Positions 33,355-45,405 are shown, numbered from the stretch's first letter. The stretch is DNA of 64,000 nucleotides from Melastoma dodecandrum (GCA_029817715.1 JARUPY010000538.1:9238001-9302000); one strand, 5' to 3'. The notes: generated from the sequence alone by a model not told the origin. A program made the numbers and translations.

Positions 33355-34900
33355 ATACCCACTTCAAGCCAATAGCTTTCTTTTCCTTTTAGGAGATCGA
33401 CTAATAACCACGTGTGATTCTTCTATATATAAGTAATCTCCTTCTTCATGGAATATCTCCATTTCTCTTCTTTGGCTACCCCCTCAAAGTTCTATGGCTC
33501 AAATTTAGTGAGAGAAAATTTAGCTTTCTTATAATTTTCAATTAAAGATCGATTCCTCCTTGGTGGTGCGTCTTCGATAAGATGTTGCTTCTACTATTCC
33601 AATTGGGTTCAGTACTAATGTTTCAACTACTGCTTCAATAAACTAGAACGTCTGAGCCATAGAAGACTTTTCTTCCCACTTGCAAGCTACAAGTTCATCA
33701 AAGATAATATTTCTCGACAGAATTAACTTGTGACTGTGTGGATTATACACATCCCATTGAGGGGCTTGAGCTCTCCATTATGTGTTTTGGAATGGAAGAT
33801 GATGATGCTTTCCGAAGCCACATCATTCACAGACGTTACCTTCTGCAACTTTTATAGACAGTAGTTTTACTACCTTTATATTCTTCTACTTCATTAGAGC
33901 TAGACCTTTCCTATTCAAATGTCAATACTTAAAATGTCAAAGATGAGATTCATCTATAAGCTCACTTTTGAGAATAACATTGCTGCAAGAAGTCATCTTT
34001 AACAAGAGCAAATTGTTAGACGTTGTCTTTAAAACCGGGATCTTCTATTAGTTATCTCACTTTGACCTTCTGTAAAAAAGAACTTATATCCAATTTTTCA
34101 TCATTGTCCCACACTGTGCGATTTATGGAGTGTAGAAGATGTCTTACATCGTCTTTTGTTGACCTTCTGCGCCGAAAACTAAAACACCATCTTTACCTTC
34201 CATCTTCAACTTTTTACTATTGTTAAATTCCAAGAGTGAATTGTACTTGTCATCAAGCTCCACAAAGTTCTAACTATTGAGGAACCGTATCTCATTCATA
34301 TCTTTCATGGAGTTAGATGAAGAATTGAAACTTTAAAAGATTCATCCTCGTTAGAGAAATTTACTGAGCTTTTGTCATCATGGTTCTGTTCATGTTTATG
34401 TTATTTATCGTTTTCCCCCCAATCACGATATGAATGAGTGGGAAACTTGCATCTCATGCATCGAAGTCAAAAATGGTTTGTTTCATAGATATGCTTTCTG
34501 GAAATGCGACGTCCTGATTCTCCTTTTCTGTGACCGCTTCTGTGCTGATCTTCTTGTCATCCTTCTGTAGAGCCTTTGCCTCTGACGCAAGATATGTTGC
34601 CATGTCCTCTGCCATAGGATCTTCTATTGTTCATAAAACTCCTTGCTTCTGCTCAAAAGCATTCAACTAAGCTTAAAATGCTTGCTTCACCAGGGTTGTG
34701 TACTTGTTAACTCGCATTTCATGGGCTTCCAGAGAGACCATCAACTCATAGATAGAGACTTCTGCAAGAGCTTTCATCATGCTTACCACATGCCCAAACT
34801 TTTGTGGCATGCTTATGAGGATTTCCTCCATGACTTTTCGACCCGGGCCAACTTCTCTACAACTCTTCAACGACCAGTACATTGTATAAGGTGTGCCTGT
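33355..34900 (-). pseudogene. Degenerate copia gag-pol with internal deletion, minus strand
   Basis: Reading leftward on the minus strand: gag helix (KVMEEILISMPQKFGHVVSM, ELMVSLEAHEMRVN; 34830-34700), protease flank (ELDDKYNSLLEFNNSKKLKM, near 34250), GAG-pre-integrase (HLNRKGLALMK, KVAEGNVCE, GFGKHHHLPF; about 33900-33790), then directly WDVYNPHSHKLILSRNIIFD (about 33755-33700), which belongs after integrase. RT start follows (KNHTWLLVDLLKG, about 33415). The integrase core is missing, so a deletion joined GAG-pre-integrase to the post-integrase region. Many stops. Together with the plus-strand gag beside it, it suggests an inversion or two insertions. Confidence 0.65.
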
Positions 34901-35279
34901 ATAAGGTCACAAATTGAAAGAAAACAAGCATAGCCTTTTTAAGTTTAAACAATTATGCCATTTAGACATCAACAGAAGCATTCATATTTTTATGCAGGAA
35001 CTTGTCCATGCCATCTAGTTGGCATATAATCATAACTAGCCTCTACCTTACTTCAATGTCCTCACCTTCAATAGCAACTTGGAGTTGCAACTCCTTTTAT
35101 AACAGAGGGCATAGCAGAAGAGGCAAAAGCTGCGTTAGTCATTGGAGCAAAACCTTTCTGATATATAAGGGTATCTTGGCATGTTTCTTGGCCTTAGCAA
35201 AAAAAGCACAGAGGCTTCTGGAGAAGCTCATAGTTTTGCACCTTCGTGAGCTAACCACCAGTTAAAGTACGACATAGTA

Positions 35280-36956
35280 GTGATAATGCTAGCACCGAAG
35301 TTGTCAACCTTCCATTTCTCCTGCTCGGAAGCTGGAATTGAGGCAAAGTTGTGCATTTGCAAAGGCCAGCAATACTCCATGTGCTAAAAAATCAGGGCTG
35401 TAAGGCCAAGAGGAATTCCTTCCAATATATGGTCCATGACTTTGGCATCAACAGGCATGACAGTGTTAACACTACCAACACGAGGGAGAAGACTGAAATG
35501 AACACCACGGTGCCAAACACTAAGGCGGAGATCGGACTCCAGATTATGCTCGATAGTAATGGGTTAACAACCAAACAACTTGCAAACATTGAGAGTATAT
35601 TACACAAGGTTAACTCCATTAGCAGAAGTGTAGATGAACTTGATAGAATGCTCATGAATATAGAAGTTAAGAATTGAGTAGAACTTCAGAACCTTTACCA
35701 CAAACACTTCAACATAAGACTCGCGGAAGGTTATCAAGCTTAGTCCCTCAAAGATAGGATATATGTCCAGTATATTGGCAGAGAACCATGCAAAATACAA
35801 TTCCTTACTAGCAGTCAATTGGTAGTCAGATGTGTCAACTTCAAACTAATAAATCTCATACTAGCTAACAAAAGCATTATTTCCGGAGTGTAGGTACCTT
35901 GTCCCTTAGGTCGCTTGATGAGTTGTTTGGCCACGGATTTGGAGACAATCACCGAGCTGATTGACAGGGTAGCTTTGAAGCCATTATTTTTGCAGGGGAT
36001 GACGTACCAAATTTTGACTGCCTCTTGAATGTGTTCCGTGAATTTGATTTGGCAGGTCACGTGTTGGATCACCTGTGTGAAGCGTCCGAAGTTTTCAGGG
36101 ACGAAAGCATCATTACATTGGCAGCTGCGTTCACATTCTTATTGTAAGTGTACCATCCCCACATCTGTAACATGATCGTTGGAAAAACTTTACTGGTGAG
36201 AGTGATCATAGCTTGATGTTGCCTTTTGTCATTTTCTTGGATTTTACGCAGTTATTTTACGCATGCAACATGGCTAAACTGGGGCTCTCGAGTGTCGGTC
36301 GTGCTGCCCCGATGTGCGCTGATTGGGACGACGTTAGATTGCATGCTGTGTTCAGATTGTCGAATACGCGTCAATTTGAAAGTGTATGTTGCTGATTTTT
36401 AAGTTATTCACCTAGCTGAAGAGTTTTCTGGTTTAATGGCTAACCAAGAAGGTTTTTCATTTTTTCCGAGTCGGAACAGATGGAACCCGATATTACTGGG
36501 AACACTAGAGGAGTGGTCAACCTAGTTAGCGAGCAACTACAGTGGGCGAAGAACAAGTTGAAGGTATGATACGCATCCTCCAATTTTGTGAAATTGTTGT
36601 CGTACCCTTTCATCAAATGGCTGTACTTGTATGTCTGTGAAGTCTGTTCAAATGAGAGTGTGAAATGTCGAGGATAGTGTGTGGGAACTCGGACACAGTG
36701 TGGCTATTCTCCTGAAAGAGTCATGTCAACAACGGTGCACCATATGCGTGAACGACGATGGTAAGGCGACTTACCAGAACGTGGAAATGTAGGGTGCACA
36801 TGTGGAGCAAGTGATGGACACCGGAGAACGCTGCTGCCACGGAAGACGTTGGTCAAGACCACCTACTGCCACGATAGACGTTGCTGCCATGGTGAGGTCA
36901 AAAGCACATGCTGCCACATTAGACGTTGTCCAAGCGAGGATATGGGAGGAGGCTGG
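35280..36956 (+). mobile_element. Left part of a Mutator-like element (MULE)
   Basis: This DNA precedes the Sirevirus insertion and continues at 46929. An open frame runs up to the insertion site (ARIWEE near 36935) and continues across it (AGPSTSSPKVD after 46929), so the reading frame was whole before the insertion. Further left is a coiled-coil-like exon (MEPDITGNTRGVVNLVSEQL, near 36480) with a splice donor at 36563, and a plus-strand frame at 35351-35677 of unknown family. A threefold repeat with the core gctgccac.n.agacgttg lies at 36831-36930. I infer this is the N-terminal half of the Ulp1-type gene seen at 46.9-48.8 kb. The outer MULE end was not found. Confidence 0.5.
36952..36956. 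repeat. Target-site duplication GCTGG, left copy
   Basis: GCTGG immediately precedes the left LTR (TGTTGG at 36957) and is repeated at 46929-46933 directly after the right LTR end CA. A 5-bp duplication is standard for copia integration. Confidence 0.9.
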
Positions 36957-37916
36957 TGTTGGTATATGATTGCACTAAGAAGGGGGGGTGGAATTAGTGC
37001 CGTAAGAGTTATGGCACTTATTTTTGCTCACAGAAGCGTGGTTCTGTTAGGTCACAGAGGCTGGATCTGATAAACAGATTCCCAGTTCTAAGACAAGTTA
37101 TCTTTTGTGTAAGACACAAAGATTTATAGTGGTTCGACAAACAATGCCTACGTCCACTCTCCCAGCTCTCACCCAAGCAGGGCGTATTTACTATGATTGG
37201 AATGTGGGATTTTACAGATGCACACTTCTGCCAGAAATGTGACTAACAAATTGCACGTTATCACATGTCTAACACAACCCGCATGCAACGTGTCTGACTT
37301 CGGCTCCTCACTGAGCCCAACGTGGCTTGACGGCTACCACCTGCCCAACGAGGCTTAACGGCTACCTCCTGCCCAACGTGGCTTAACGGCTACCACCTGC
37401 CCAAACGTGGCTTGACGGCTACCACCTGCCCTTGCACACAACCTGTGTGACTAACAACCTGCACAAGACAAGATTAGCAACTACAGCACAAACTCTCTGC
37501 AGTTACAGAAGACGCTCTCTGTCAGCGGTGATTGGCTCGATGAATGCACGACGGACGCTCTCAGCTTTTTGCAACGGTGAAGGCACAAGGATTCTAGTAA
37601 GCTTTTGGATAGAACGACGACTTGGAATCGTTGCTTCACACTTGCATATAAGCATGTCCGTAGAACGAAGTTTCCCAATCAATCCCAACGGCTAGTTGAT
37701 TCATTTGCCATATTCTCCTTGATTTAATTATGTGGGAAAACTTCCAAAAGCATAATGCATTACCCTTAGTTACGTTAGATAATAATAAAACATAATGATC
37801 AATCAATAAGAGATAACGACTTCTGCTCATCTGGAGAGTAATGATTAAAGAGTTTTAATGGTCTTACAGATTTCCTTATTACGAGATGGTTGATACAGAA
37901 GCTACTTTCTATAGTA
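36957..37916 (-). repeat. 3' LTR of the Sirevirus-type element (shortened)
   Basis: It shares TGTTGGTAT..GATTGCACTAAG onward with the right LTR up to about 37829/46335. I count about 11 mismatches in the first 350 bp by eye. Beyond 37829 the copies part: the right LTR continues for another 590 bp, while the left reaches a polypurine tract near 37916. So this LTR lost its promoter-side part. It carries the fourfold repeat at 37315-37433. Confidence 0.8.
37315..37433. repeat. Four tandem units of about 28 bp in the LTR (left copy)
   Basis: Units share cccaacgtggcttgacggct and accacctg, with small changes (cgaggcttaacgg; acctcctg). The same array is in the other LTR at 45823-45941, so the repeat existed before insertion. 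Confidence 0.85.
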
Positions 37917-38485
37917 ACTCCCCCTGAATCTAAGCGGATTAATTTCGATCGAAATTATTGCTTGCTCAGATCAGTGATCGAGATTAGTTAATGTTCATTA
38001 ACCAAATCGATTAGAGCATTTATATGATTTGATCAAATCAGTGCTCATGATTGCAATATCATGCATTGTGGACAGAAGTACTATTCTGTCATAGCTCCCC
38101 TGAACAGGTAAGTAGTTCTAAGATGACCCTTTTTAATCAGAGCTCAGAACGTAACAGAGAAGTGATACTCTGACCAGAGTATAAGCAGAGAAAGTTCTCT
38201 GACTCCCCCTGAGTTTAAGCAGTTCTGCTCAAACCCAAGTTGATCTCAACCAGAAGCATCATTCTGGCGAGGAATTTCTCAAAAAAGAAAATAATTCTGC
38301 TGAGACCTGCATTACACTGAGAAAATCTCCTCAGTGTCTTCATGACCTGCAAACAGAGAAACACAGAACACAAAGAAAAATGCAGAGACTGTTCCTAAGT
38401 CTCACAGAACACCTGTCCTAAAAACTAAAAATTCACCTGTCCTAAAAAATTCTCCAGGGAGCTAGCTACTTCTCCCCCTTTTTGC
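37915..38485 (-). other. Multiple polypurine tracts
   Basis: On the minus strand, three purine runs precede the 3' LTR: GCAAAAAGGGGGAGAAG (near 38469-38485), CTCAGGGGGAGTCAG (near 38203-38217) and TTCAGGGGGAGTTAC (near 37913-37927). Repeated polypurine tracts next to the LTR are a known Sirevirus signature. The last is the likely plus-strand primer. Confidence 0.75.
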
Positions 38486-38625
38486 ATCATCAAATAAGTC
38501 ATATATCAAAAAGATATGTCATGAAACAAGTTTCAAACCACATGCAGGAAATTCAAAAGAGTGAGTTTAAAAGCAACATATCCAGAGTTTATCAGTTTTT
38601 AGAAGCCGGATTCTGAGAGCACTGG

Positions 38626-40317
38626 TCAGTCACTTTCTTCTGCAGAAGGAGAGGAGGATGCATCATCCTTGCCCTTGATATATGCCGCGAGATCAGCAAG
38701 ATCTACAAGCAGCTTCGTAATCTGGGTCTTAATCTCCTTTTGCTGAGCAATGCACTTATCCAATTTGCGTGACTCTTTCGGATTAACAGAAGTAGATGCC
38801 TCAGAAGTATGCTTCTGTTTGGTATCAATCTTCTTCTGCTTGCTGGTGTCAGCCTGAGTCTTACGCTTGGAAGGTGCAGCAACTCTTTTCTTTTTGGAGG
38901 ATGGTTCCTCCTTGCTCCTCTTTGGAACCCATTCTGACCCTGTAAAAACAAACCCCATATGATCAAGTGTCGTACCGTTAAAAGGCTCGACATGGATGGT
39001 GTCCTGATTACTCTTGGGAGTTATATCACAAGAGTAAGTCTGCAGGAGCTTCATGATGATATGGCCATAGGGTAGTCCTCTATCAGCCAGAGTTGCACAT
39101 CTCTCCATGTGCTCAAAGACGATCGATCCAAGATTGACAGGAAGTCCCTCCAGCAGATGCACCATCATGGTGGCGTCCTTCGTGATGATACTGTCTGTGC
39201 TCCCAGTCCGGGGGTAGAGGCAGTACATAACAGCACGGTGGAGGATGCGCAGTTCTAGAGGCAGCTTCGTGCTCTCCAGGTATACGCTGGACTTGGTTGG
39301 CCTTTCAGCCACTGTTATCCTTCGATACGCCGATGATTTAGATATCTCCATGGGTTGGAACTGAGAGTGGTATCTTGCACTGAAGGCCCTGCATACATCA
39401 AGTAGAGAGAAAACATAGATGTTCTCCTCTATTACCACCTTTATGTACTTGATCAGCTTGTTCACCCTGTGGAAGGTGATGTGGCTGTAGAATTCTCTAA
39501 CCAAGGAGGCAGAGACAGGGCTTCTGTGCTCACAGAAGTTAACCAGAGAGAGCTCACGGAAAAGAGTTTCTAATCGCCCAAGAGAGTGCTCAGAGAAGAA
39601 CCTAAATCTGATAAATCGACAGGGAACGATTTTCCTGTCCTCAGTATCTCTAGTAGGGTACTCAGAAGAATCTAATATAGCCTTTATTTCCTCAGCAGAA
39701 ACGATCTCCCCAATTTCAGGAGTAAAGGTCAGAGGAATACCTCTTCGCTTTTTGTTCTCCTTCTGCGGTTCCGCAGATGGGCGTTTCTATGCCTTTCCTT
39801 TCTCCTGTGCCGCGACCGCAGGAGGGTTCACAGCCTGTTCCTCGGCATTAGATGAAGTTGGGGCCAACTTCTACTTTGGAAGAGGAGGAGGATGTGGCAG
39901 AGTCTCAATATAGGGCAAGATAGCCAGAGATGGAGACTCTAGAGGAGGGCTTATGCGCTGAGGTATAGGGACCTCTTTCTCAGCTTGTCCTTGTGGAGAA
40001 ATCACCATTTCCACAATTTCTGGCTCAGAAATTTTTGCAGCAGGAGGGTCCTCCTTAGCAGGTACAGGAGGGTCCTCCTTTGTGGATGGCTGGATGACTT
40101 CTTGCTCTGCATTCAGAGCTTTGGAACTCTCGGGGGGAGAGTGCTGGGACACGGATTTCGTATCCTTCGACGAGAGACTTGCGTTCTCAGAGTCGCTCCC
40201 CTGTAATGAAGACTAGGTCTCCTGAGAGTCCCGATCGGACAGAGATTCAGTGCTGAGTCTAGCAGAGCGCCTTGCTTTGGCTTTGGCAGCACGCATTCTC
40301 TTGATTCGTGGTGCCAT
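38626..40317 (-). pseudogene. Third ORF of the Sirevirus-type element (env-position protein)
   Basis: The ATG at 40317 opens MAPRIKRMRAAKAKARRSAR, a basic start. A Pro/Glu-rich segment follows (40152-39871), then the conserved body (39504-38626) with SSVYLESTKLPLELRILHRA, KDATMMVHLLEGLPVNLGSI and RGLPYGHIIMKLLQTY. The C-terminus is Lys-rich with a helix (LLVDLADLAAYIKGKDD). The body resembles the putative plant transposon protein domain found in the third ORF of such elements. I see no clear signal peptide or fusion peptide, so a true envelope role is doubtful. In-frame stops near 40214, 39869 and 39790 break it. Function unknown. Confidence 0.7.
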
Positions 40318-40560
40318 GAGGACAAAAGGAAGCAAAGAAGAGAAGTTAGGGTTTAGAAGAGATGACGAAGAAGGATCGGAGGAAAAACGTGGGTGTGTGC
40401 AAAGATGCTTTGAAAGGGAGAAAATAAATAAGAAAAGATTTTGGCAGGGAAGTCTTAAGAAAATTTTTAAAACAGGAAATAATAAAATTGGAAATAATTT
40501 TTGAAAATCATTATTTTCACCAAGTCAAATATGCACACGATAAGGATCAATCAGATCCAT

Positions 40561-42328
40561 TTAGAGGGGATAACAAATCCCTAATTCCATTCGCAATTTT
40601 GAGAACTTCTCAAAATTTAATGGTTTTGTGAAGATATCACAAAGCTGTGTTTCTGTGCTCACATATTCCACAACAATAGAACCATTTTGGACATGATCTC
40701 GAATGAAATGATGTCTTAGTTCTATATGTTTGGACCTTGACTGCTGAACAGGATTCTTGGTCAGATTTATGGCACTGGTGTTATCACACCGTATTGGAAT
40801 ATTGTCAAACTTGAAACCGTAGTCCTCAAGTTGTTGACGCATCCACAGAAGCTGTGCACAACAGCTTGCTGCTGCAACATATTCTGCCTCTGCTGTTGAT
40901 AATGCAACAGAAGCTTGCTTCTTTGAGTGCCAAGATATGAGCATATCTCCAAGCAATTGGCAGGTTCCAGAAGTACTCTTCCGATCGATTTTACAACCAG
41001 CAAAGTCTGCATCGGAGTACCCTATAAGATCAAATAATGATCTCTTGGAATACCAGAGCCCTAGGTTTGTAGTCCCAGAAAGATATCGAAATATCCTTTT
41101 AACATGTGTTAAATGGGACTCCTTTGGTGCTGATTGGTATCTAGCACACAGGCAGACGCTGAACAGAATGTCAGGCCTGGAAGCAGTAAGGTACAATAAG
41201 GACCCTATCATACTTCTGTAGAGGCTAGGATCTGCATCCTTTCCTGATTCGTCTTTCTCCACAATAGCGTTTGTGCTCATGGGAGTAGACAAGTGTTTTG
41301 AGTTGGTCAACTCATATTTCTTCAGAAGTTGTTTAGTGTACTTTTCCTGATGGATGAAAGTACCTTCTGAAGTTTGGCGACTGTAAGCCCAGAAAGAATG
41401 TTAATTCTCCCATCATGCTCATTTCAAATTCACCCTTCATGAGTTCTGCGAACTCATTACATAAGGTATTGTTCGTAGATCCGAAGATGATGTCATCTAC
41501 GTAGATCTGAACAATCAGAAGCTCGGTTCCGTGCTTCTTTAGGAAAAGAGTTGTGTCAACCTTTCCCTTTCTATAGCCCTTTTCAATAAGAAATTGGCTC
41601 AACCTTTCATACCAAGCTCTGGGAGCTTGTTTCAAGCCATATAAAGCTTTATCAAGCTTATAAACATGATCATGTTTCTTAGGATCCTCAAATCCCGGAG
41701 GTTGGTCTACGTAGACTTCCTCCTTGATCTCACCATTTAGGAAGGCGCTTTTCACGTCCATCTGAAATAGTTTGAAATCATTAAAACACGCATAAGCTAA
41801 CAGAAGTCTGATAGCTTCTAGGCACGCCACAGGAGCATAAGTCTCATCATAGTCAAACCCTTCTGATTGAGAGCACCCTTTGGCCACGAGTCTGGCCATG
41901 TTCCTGACCACAGAGCCTGATTCATCAAGCTTATTGCGGAAGACCCACTTGGTTCCAACAACAGAACGATCCTTCGGTCTCTGAACAAGCATCCAGACCT
42001 TGTTTCGTTCGAATTGATTGAGCTCTTCTTGCATGGCAATGATCCAGTTAGGATCTGCAAGAGCTTCATCAATGCTTGTTGGTTCCTTTTGGGAGATGAA
42101 CGCAGAATGTTCAGAGAAGAGATTCACAGAACGTCTCGTCTATATCCCTTTCTGTACATCCCCAATGACTTGCTCCATGGGGTGTCTTTTCTTGTACAGA
42201 GTGGGCACTCTGTCCAAGAGATTCTTATCAGAATCATTATCCTCTGAGGGGCCCTCAGAGTTTGCATCCTGTCCAATGACGGACTGGATTTGTACAGAAT
42301 TAGTCTTAAGAGGGACAGCGCTCTCTTT
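40561..42328 (-). pseudogene. Sirevirus pol: reverse transcriptase and RNase H, frameshifted
   Basis: RT starts near 42127 with [20 protein letters not shown], then [51 protein letters not shown] and the catalytic box [11 protein letters not shown] (near 41490) with both aspartates. After [10 protein letters not shown] a frameshift at about 41395-41333 moves to the next frame, which holds NSKHLSTPMS, the RT end and RNase H (LIGYSDADFAGCKIDRKSTS, ALSTAEAEYVAAASCCAQLL, RCDNTSAINLTKNP, HIELRHHFIRDHV). All RNase H acids are visible. The stop at 42329 and the frameshift prevent a full polyprotein. Confidence 0.88.
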
Positions 42329-43681
42329 CTATACTTCAGCAGCAGGCAGCTGCGTACTTGGCTTGTCAGATAAGACAGATTCCTCTGTGTATTGAGAGTA
42401 ATTAATGATGACATTAATTGATTCCTCAACAACAAGAGTTCTTTTGTTGAAAACTCGATAAGCTTTGCTTGATTCAGAATAGCCAAGGAAAACTCCTTCA
42501 TCTGATCTAGCATCGAATTTACCAACATTCTCCTTATGAAGTCTTAGTATGTAACAAGGACTTCCAAAGGGATGGAAATATGAGATGTTAGGGACTTTGC
42601 CCTTGTACAACTCATAAGGAGTTTTGTCAAGTGTCTTTCGTGTAAGTACACGGTTAGACACATAACATGCTGTGTTAATCGCCTCAGCCCACAGATTCTG
42701 TGGAACCTTGCTTTCACACATCATCGTTCTGGCCATATCAAGAAGAGTTCGATTCATTCTCTCAGCTACTCCATTCTGTTGTGGAGTAGAAGGAGCAGAG
42801 AATGTGTGTTCTATGCCATTCATGTCACAGAAGGACTTGAACCCATGGTTTCCAAATTCTGTACCATGGTCAGTTCTTAAGCTTTTGAGAGAGGCTCCTC
42901 TCTCATTTTGCAGCTTTGTGACAAGGCTTTTGAACGCACCGAATGCATCACTCTTATGAGCCAAGAACCCTACCCAAGAATATCTTGAGTAATCGTCCAC
43001 AACCACCATAACATAGCGTCTGAGGCCCAGACTCTGTGTTTTAGTGGGACCAAACAGGTCCATGTGGAGAAGTTCAAGAGGTTTTGAGGTGGAAATATAA
43101 CCTTTGCTTTTAAAAGAAGCTTTGGTTTGTTTTCCCAAAGAACAAGCTTCACAGAAGCTGTTCTCTTCAAAAGAGAGCTTCGGTAAACCTCGTACCAGCT
43201 TCTTTTTGGCAATCTTAGACAATAATTGGAAATTGATGTGTCCCAATTTTCTATGCCAAAGATTTGTTTCATCCTTGTAGGAAACAAGGCATTTCTCAGA
43301 AGACAAGAAGTTGTCTTGAGAAACGATGTAGACGTTCTTTCTTCGTTCAGCAACGAAAGAGACGGATCCATCTGTGGATCCAGAACATCCTTCTGCGTTA
43401 AAGGTTATTTGATAACCCTTATCACAGAGTTGGCTCACACTTAATAGACTATGTTTTAATCCTGCAACAAGCAGAACATCGTCTATTTGCATTGTTTGTG
43501 AACTACCGATAGTTCCAATGCCTTTGATGTAGCCTTTGTTATCATCGCTAAATGTCACAGAAGCACCGTTCTGTAACTTCAAACTTGAAAACTTAGAAGG
43601 ATCCCCGGTCATGTGGCGTGAGCACCCACTGTCCAGGTACCACTCATCCTTCCTGGCTTTAGTTTTCAAGTGTACCTGCAA
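42329..43681 (-). CDS. Sirevirus pol: protease, GAG-pre-integrase and integrase
   Basis: The 450-codon open frame starts after a TAA at 43682-43684, so no ATG is needed. It holds the protease loop DEWYLDSGCSRHMTG, the pre-integrase zinc finger (LWHRKLGHINFQLLSKIAKK, SFCEACSLGKQTKASF) and integrase core (ELLHMDLFGPTKTQSLGLRR; VVVDDYSRYSWVGF; LRTDHGTEFGNHGF; PSTPQQNGVAERMNRTLLDM). These carry the D, D and E positions. It ends in the linker before RT. The gag stop lies 12 nt upstream in a different frame, so a shift or lost bases separate gag from pol. Confidence 0.88.
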   Translation of the reverse strand: MQVHLKTKARKDEWYLDSGCSRHMTGDPSKFSSLKLQNGASVTFSDDNKGYIKGIGTIGSSQTMQIDDVLLVAGLKHSLLSVSQLCDKGYQITFNAEGCSGSTDGSVSFVAERRKNVYIVSQDNFLSSEKCLVSYKDETNLWHRKLGHINFQLLSKIAKKKLVRGLPKLSFEENSFCEACSLGKQTKASFKSKGYISTSKPLELLHMDLFGPTKTQSLGLRRYVMVVVDDYSRYSWVGFLAHKSDAFGAFKSLVTKLQNERGASLKSLRTDHGTEFGNHGFKSFCDMNGIEHTFSAPSTPQQNGVAERMNRTLLDMARTMMCESKVPQNLWAEAINTACYVSNRVLTRKTLDKTPYELYKGKVPNISYFHPFGSPCYILRLHKENVGKFDARSDEGVFLGYSESSKAYRVFNKRTLVVEESINVIINYSQYTEESVLSDKPSTQLPAAEV

Positions 43682-43692
43682 TTAAGAACAAG

Positions 43693-45405
43693 TCAGGTTA
43701 CAACAGGAACCCACCTTAACCCGGTTCCATAGGATTGTGATTTGTTCCGTGAGAGAATCATGTTGGTTATGCTTATAGACTTCTTGATCTGACATTGTCC
43801 GATCATATGTCCAAGCATGCCACAATAGTGACGGGATTTAACCTTTTCTGTCGGTCCGACAAGGTTGTTAATCCTAGATTTGTTATGCTTCTGCTCAGAA
43901 GTATAACATTTCACAGATTCAGATTTCTGTGGCACCACAGACTTCTGTTTCGGTGCAACTTTGGGACTTATCACAGAACATGCGTTCTGTGTCACATAGC
44001 ATACATCATCTGAACATTCAGATTTGTTTCTGTGACAATTGTGAGACTGACATTCAGGTAATAAACCTCTGTTAGACTCATCTAGTGGAAAAACCACTTT
44101 GTCACGAATGAGTAGTTCGTCCCATACCTCAGGAAGAGGTTCTCTGATCAGAGGAGATGCTTCAGTGCAGAAGATCTCAGCATCCTTTTTCAAGGCAATC
44201 TTTTCTCTGTGCAGAGAAGTGAGTTGTGATTGCAGAACCTTGTTCTGCTCTTTCACCAAGCGATATTTTGAGGATAGCTCTTTAACTCTCTCAAGGATTT
44301 CTGTCAGAAAACCTTTAAGATCATTAGAAGATAAATTAGACATAGATGTCGAGATTACCTCTTCATTTGAATCAGATTCTGATTTGGAATGAGCCATGTA
44401 GTAAAGGTTTGCCTTCTGCTCTTCCTCAGACTCAGATTCATTGTCCTCCTCATCGCTCCAAGCCAATAAGGCTCTTCTTTTGTTTCGAGAAGATTTTGAC
44501 CTATCAGCCAACAGAGGACATTCATTCCTCATGTGTCCCAGTTTCTTACATTCGTAACATACTGGTCCCTTTTTGTCCTCTAAGTTAGAAGACTTGGGTT
44601 TAACACTTCGTTTGAAGCGTTTCTTGTAAAGAAGTTTGTTCAAACCCTTTACTAACAAGGAAAGCTCCTCATCAGTTTCTGCTTCTATATCATCTGATTC
44701 ATCATCAGTAGAAGCTGATGCCTTAAAGGCAATAGATTTGGTCGTCTGAGGCACAGATGACCGTTTCTCTTCCTCGTAGGAGAGAAGAGAACCCATAAGC
44801 TGATCCAGCCTAAGAGTTGTTAAATCTTTGGCTTCCTCAATAGCGGTCTTTTTAGCTTCCCAATTCATGGGTAAAGACCTGAGGACCTTTCTCACCATTT
44901 CAGCATTAGAATAATTTTTCCCAAGAAGGGCTAAGCTGTTGATGATTGTATTGAGTCTATCATACATTTCAGAGATAGACTCATCAGGCTTCATTTTGAA
45001 GGCCTCATACTGCTGGACCAGTAGATTTATTCGTTTCTCCTTGACTTGATCCGTCCCTTCATGGGTTAGAACAAGTCGATCCCAGATCTCTTTTGCTGTG
45101 GTACAGGCAGAGATCCGGTTGAACTCCATAGGAGATAGAGCACAGTGAAGAAAGTTAACAGCCATAGCATTCAGCTTGATGATTTCAACTTCCTGATCAG
45201 AAAGTGAAGTCGTGCTGCCATGCTCAACTTTCAGATATTGTCCTCTAAGAAGCAAAGGACCATTTCGGATGATCCCTAAACACCTCGGTTCACGGGATGC
45301 AATCTAGAACTCCATCCTGTTGCGCCAGCTGGAGAAGTTTTGTCCATCAAATAATGGTGGACTATTACTGTTGGAACCAACAGCGTGCATATATCCCATT
45401 TGCAT
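43693..45405 (-). pseudogene. Sirevirus gag with one in-frame stop
   Basis: The ATG at 45405 (MQMGYMHAVGS) is in frame with the long ORF that opens at 45255; a single TAG at 45306-45304 interrupts it. Motifs: FDGQNFSSWRNRME, the gag helices (TTAKEIWDRLVLTHEGTDQV; ISEMYDRLNTIINSLALLGK; KVLRSLPMNWEAKKTAIEEA), a CX2CX4HX4C knuckle (CYECKKLGHMRNEC, near 44550), an acidic hinge, a coiled coil (ERVKELSSKYRLVKEQNKVL, near 44290) and a second knuckle-like site (HYCGMLGHMIGQC). The long C-terminal extension with coiled coil is typical of Sirevirus gag. Confidence 0.88.

Noticed and set aside
37315..37433. Satellite or CRISPR-like array
   Set aside because: Only four adjoining units without spacers, inside an LTR and present in both LTRs.
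42018..44588. Plus-strand open frames across the Sirevirus pol and gag
   Set aside because: They overlap the minus-strand domains with clear catalytic motifs.
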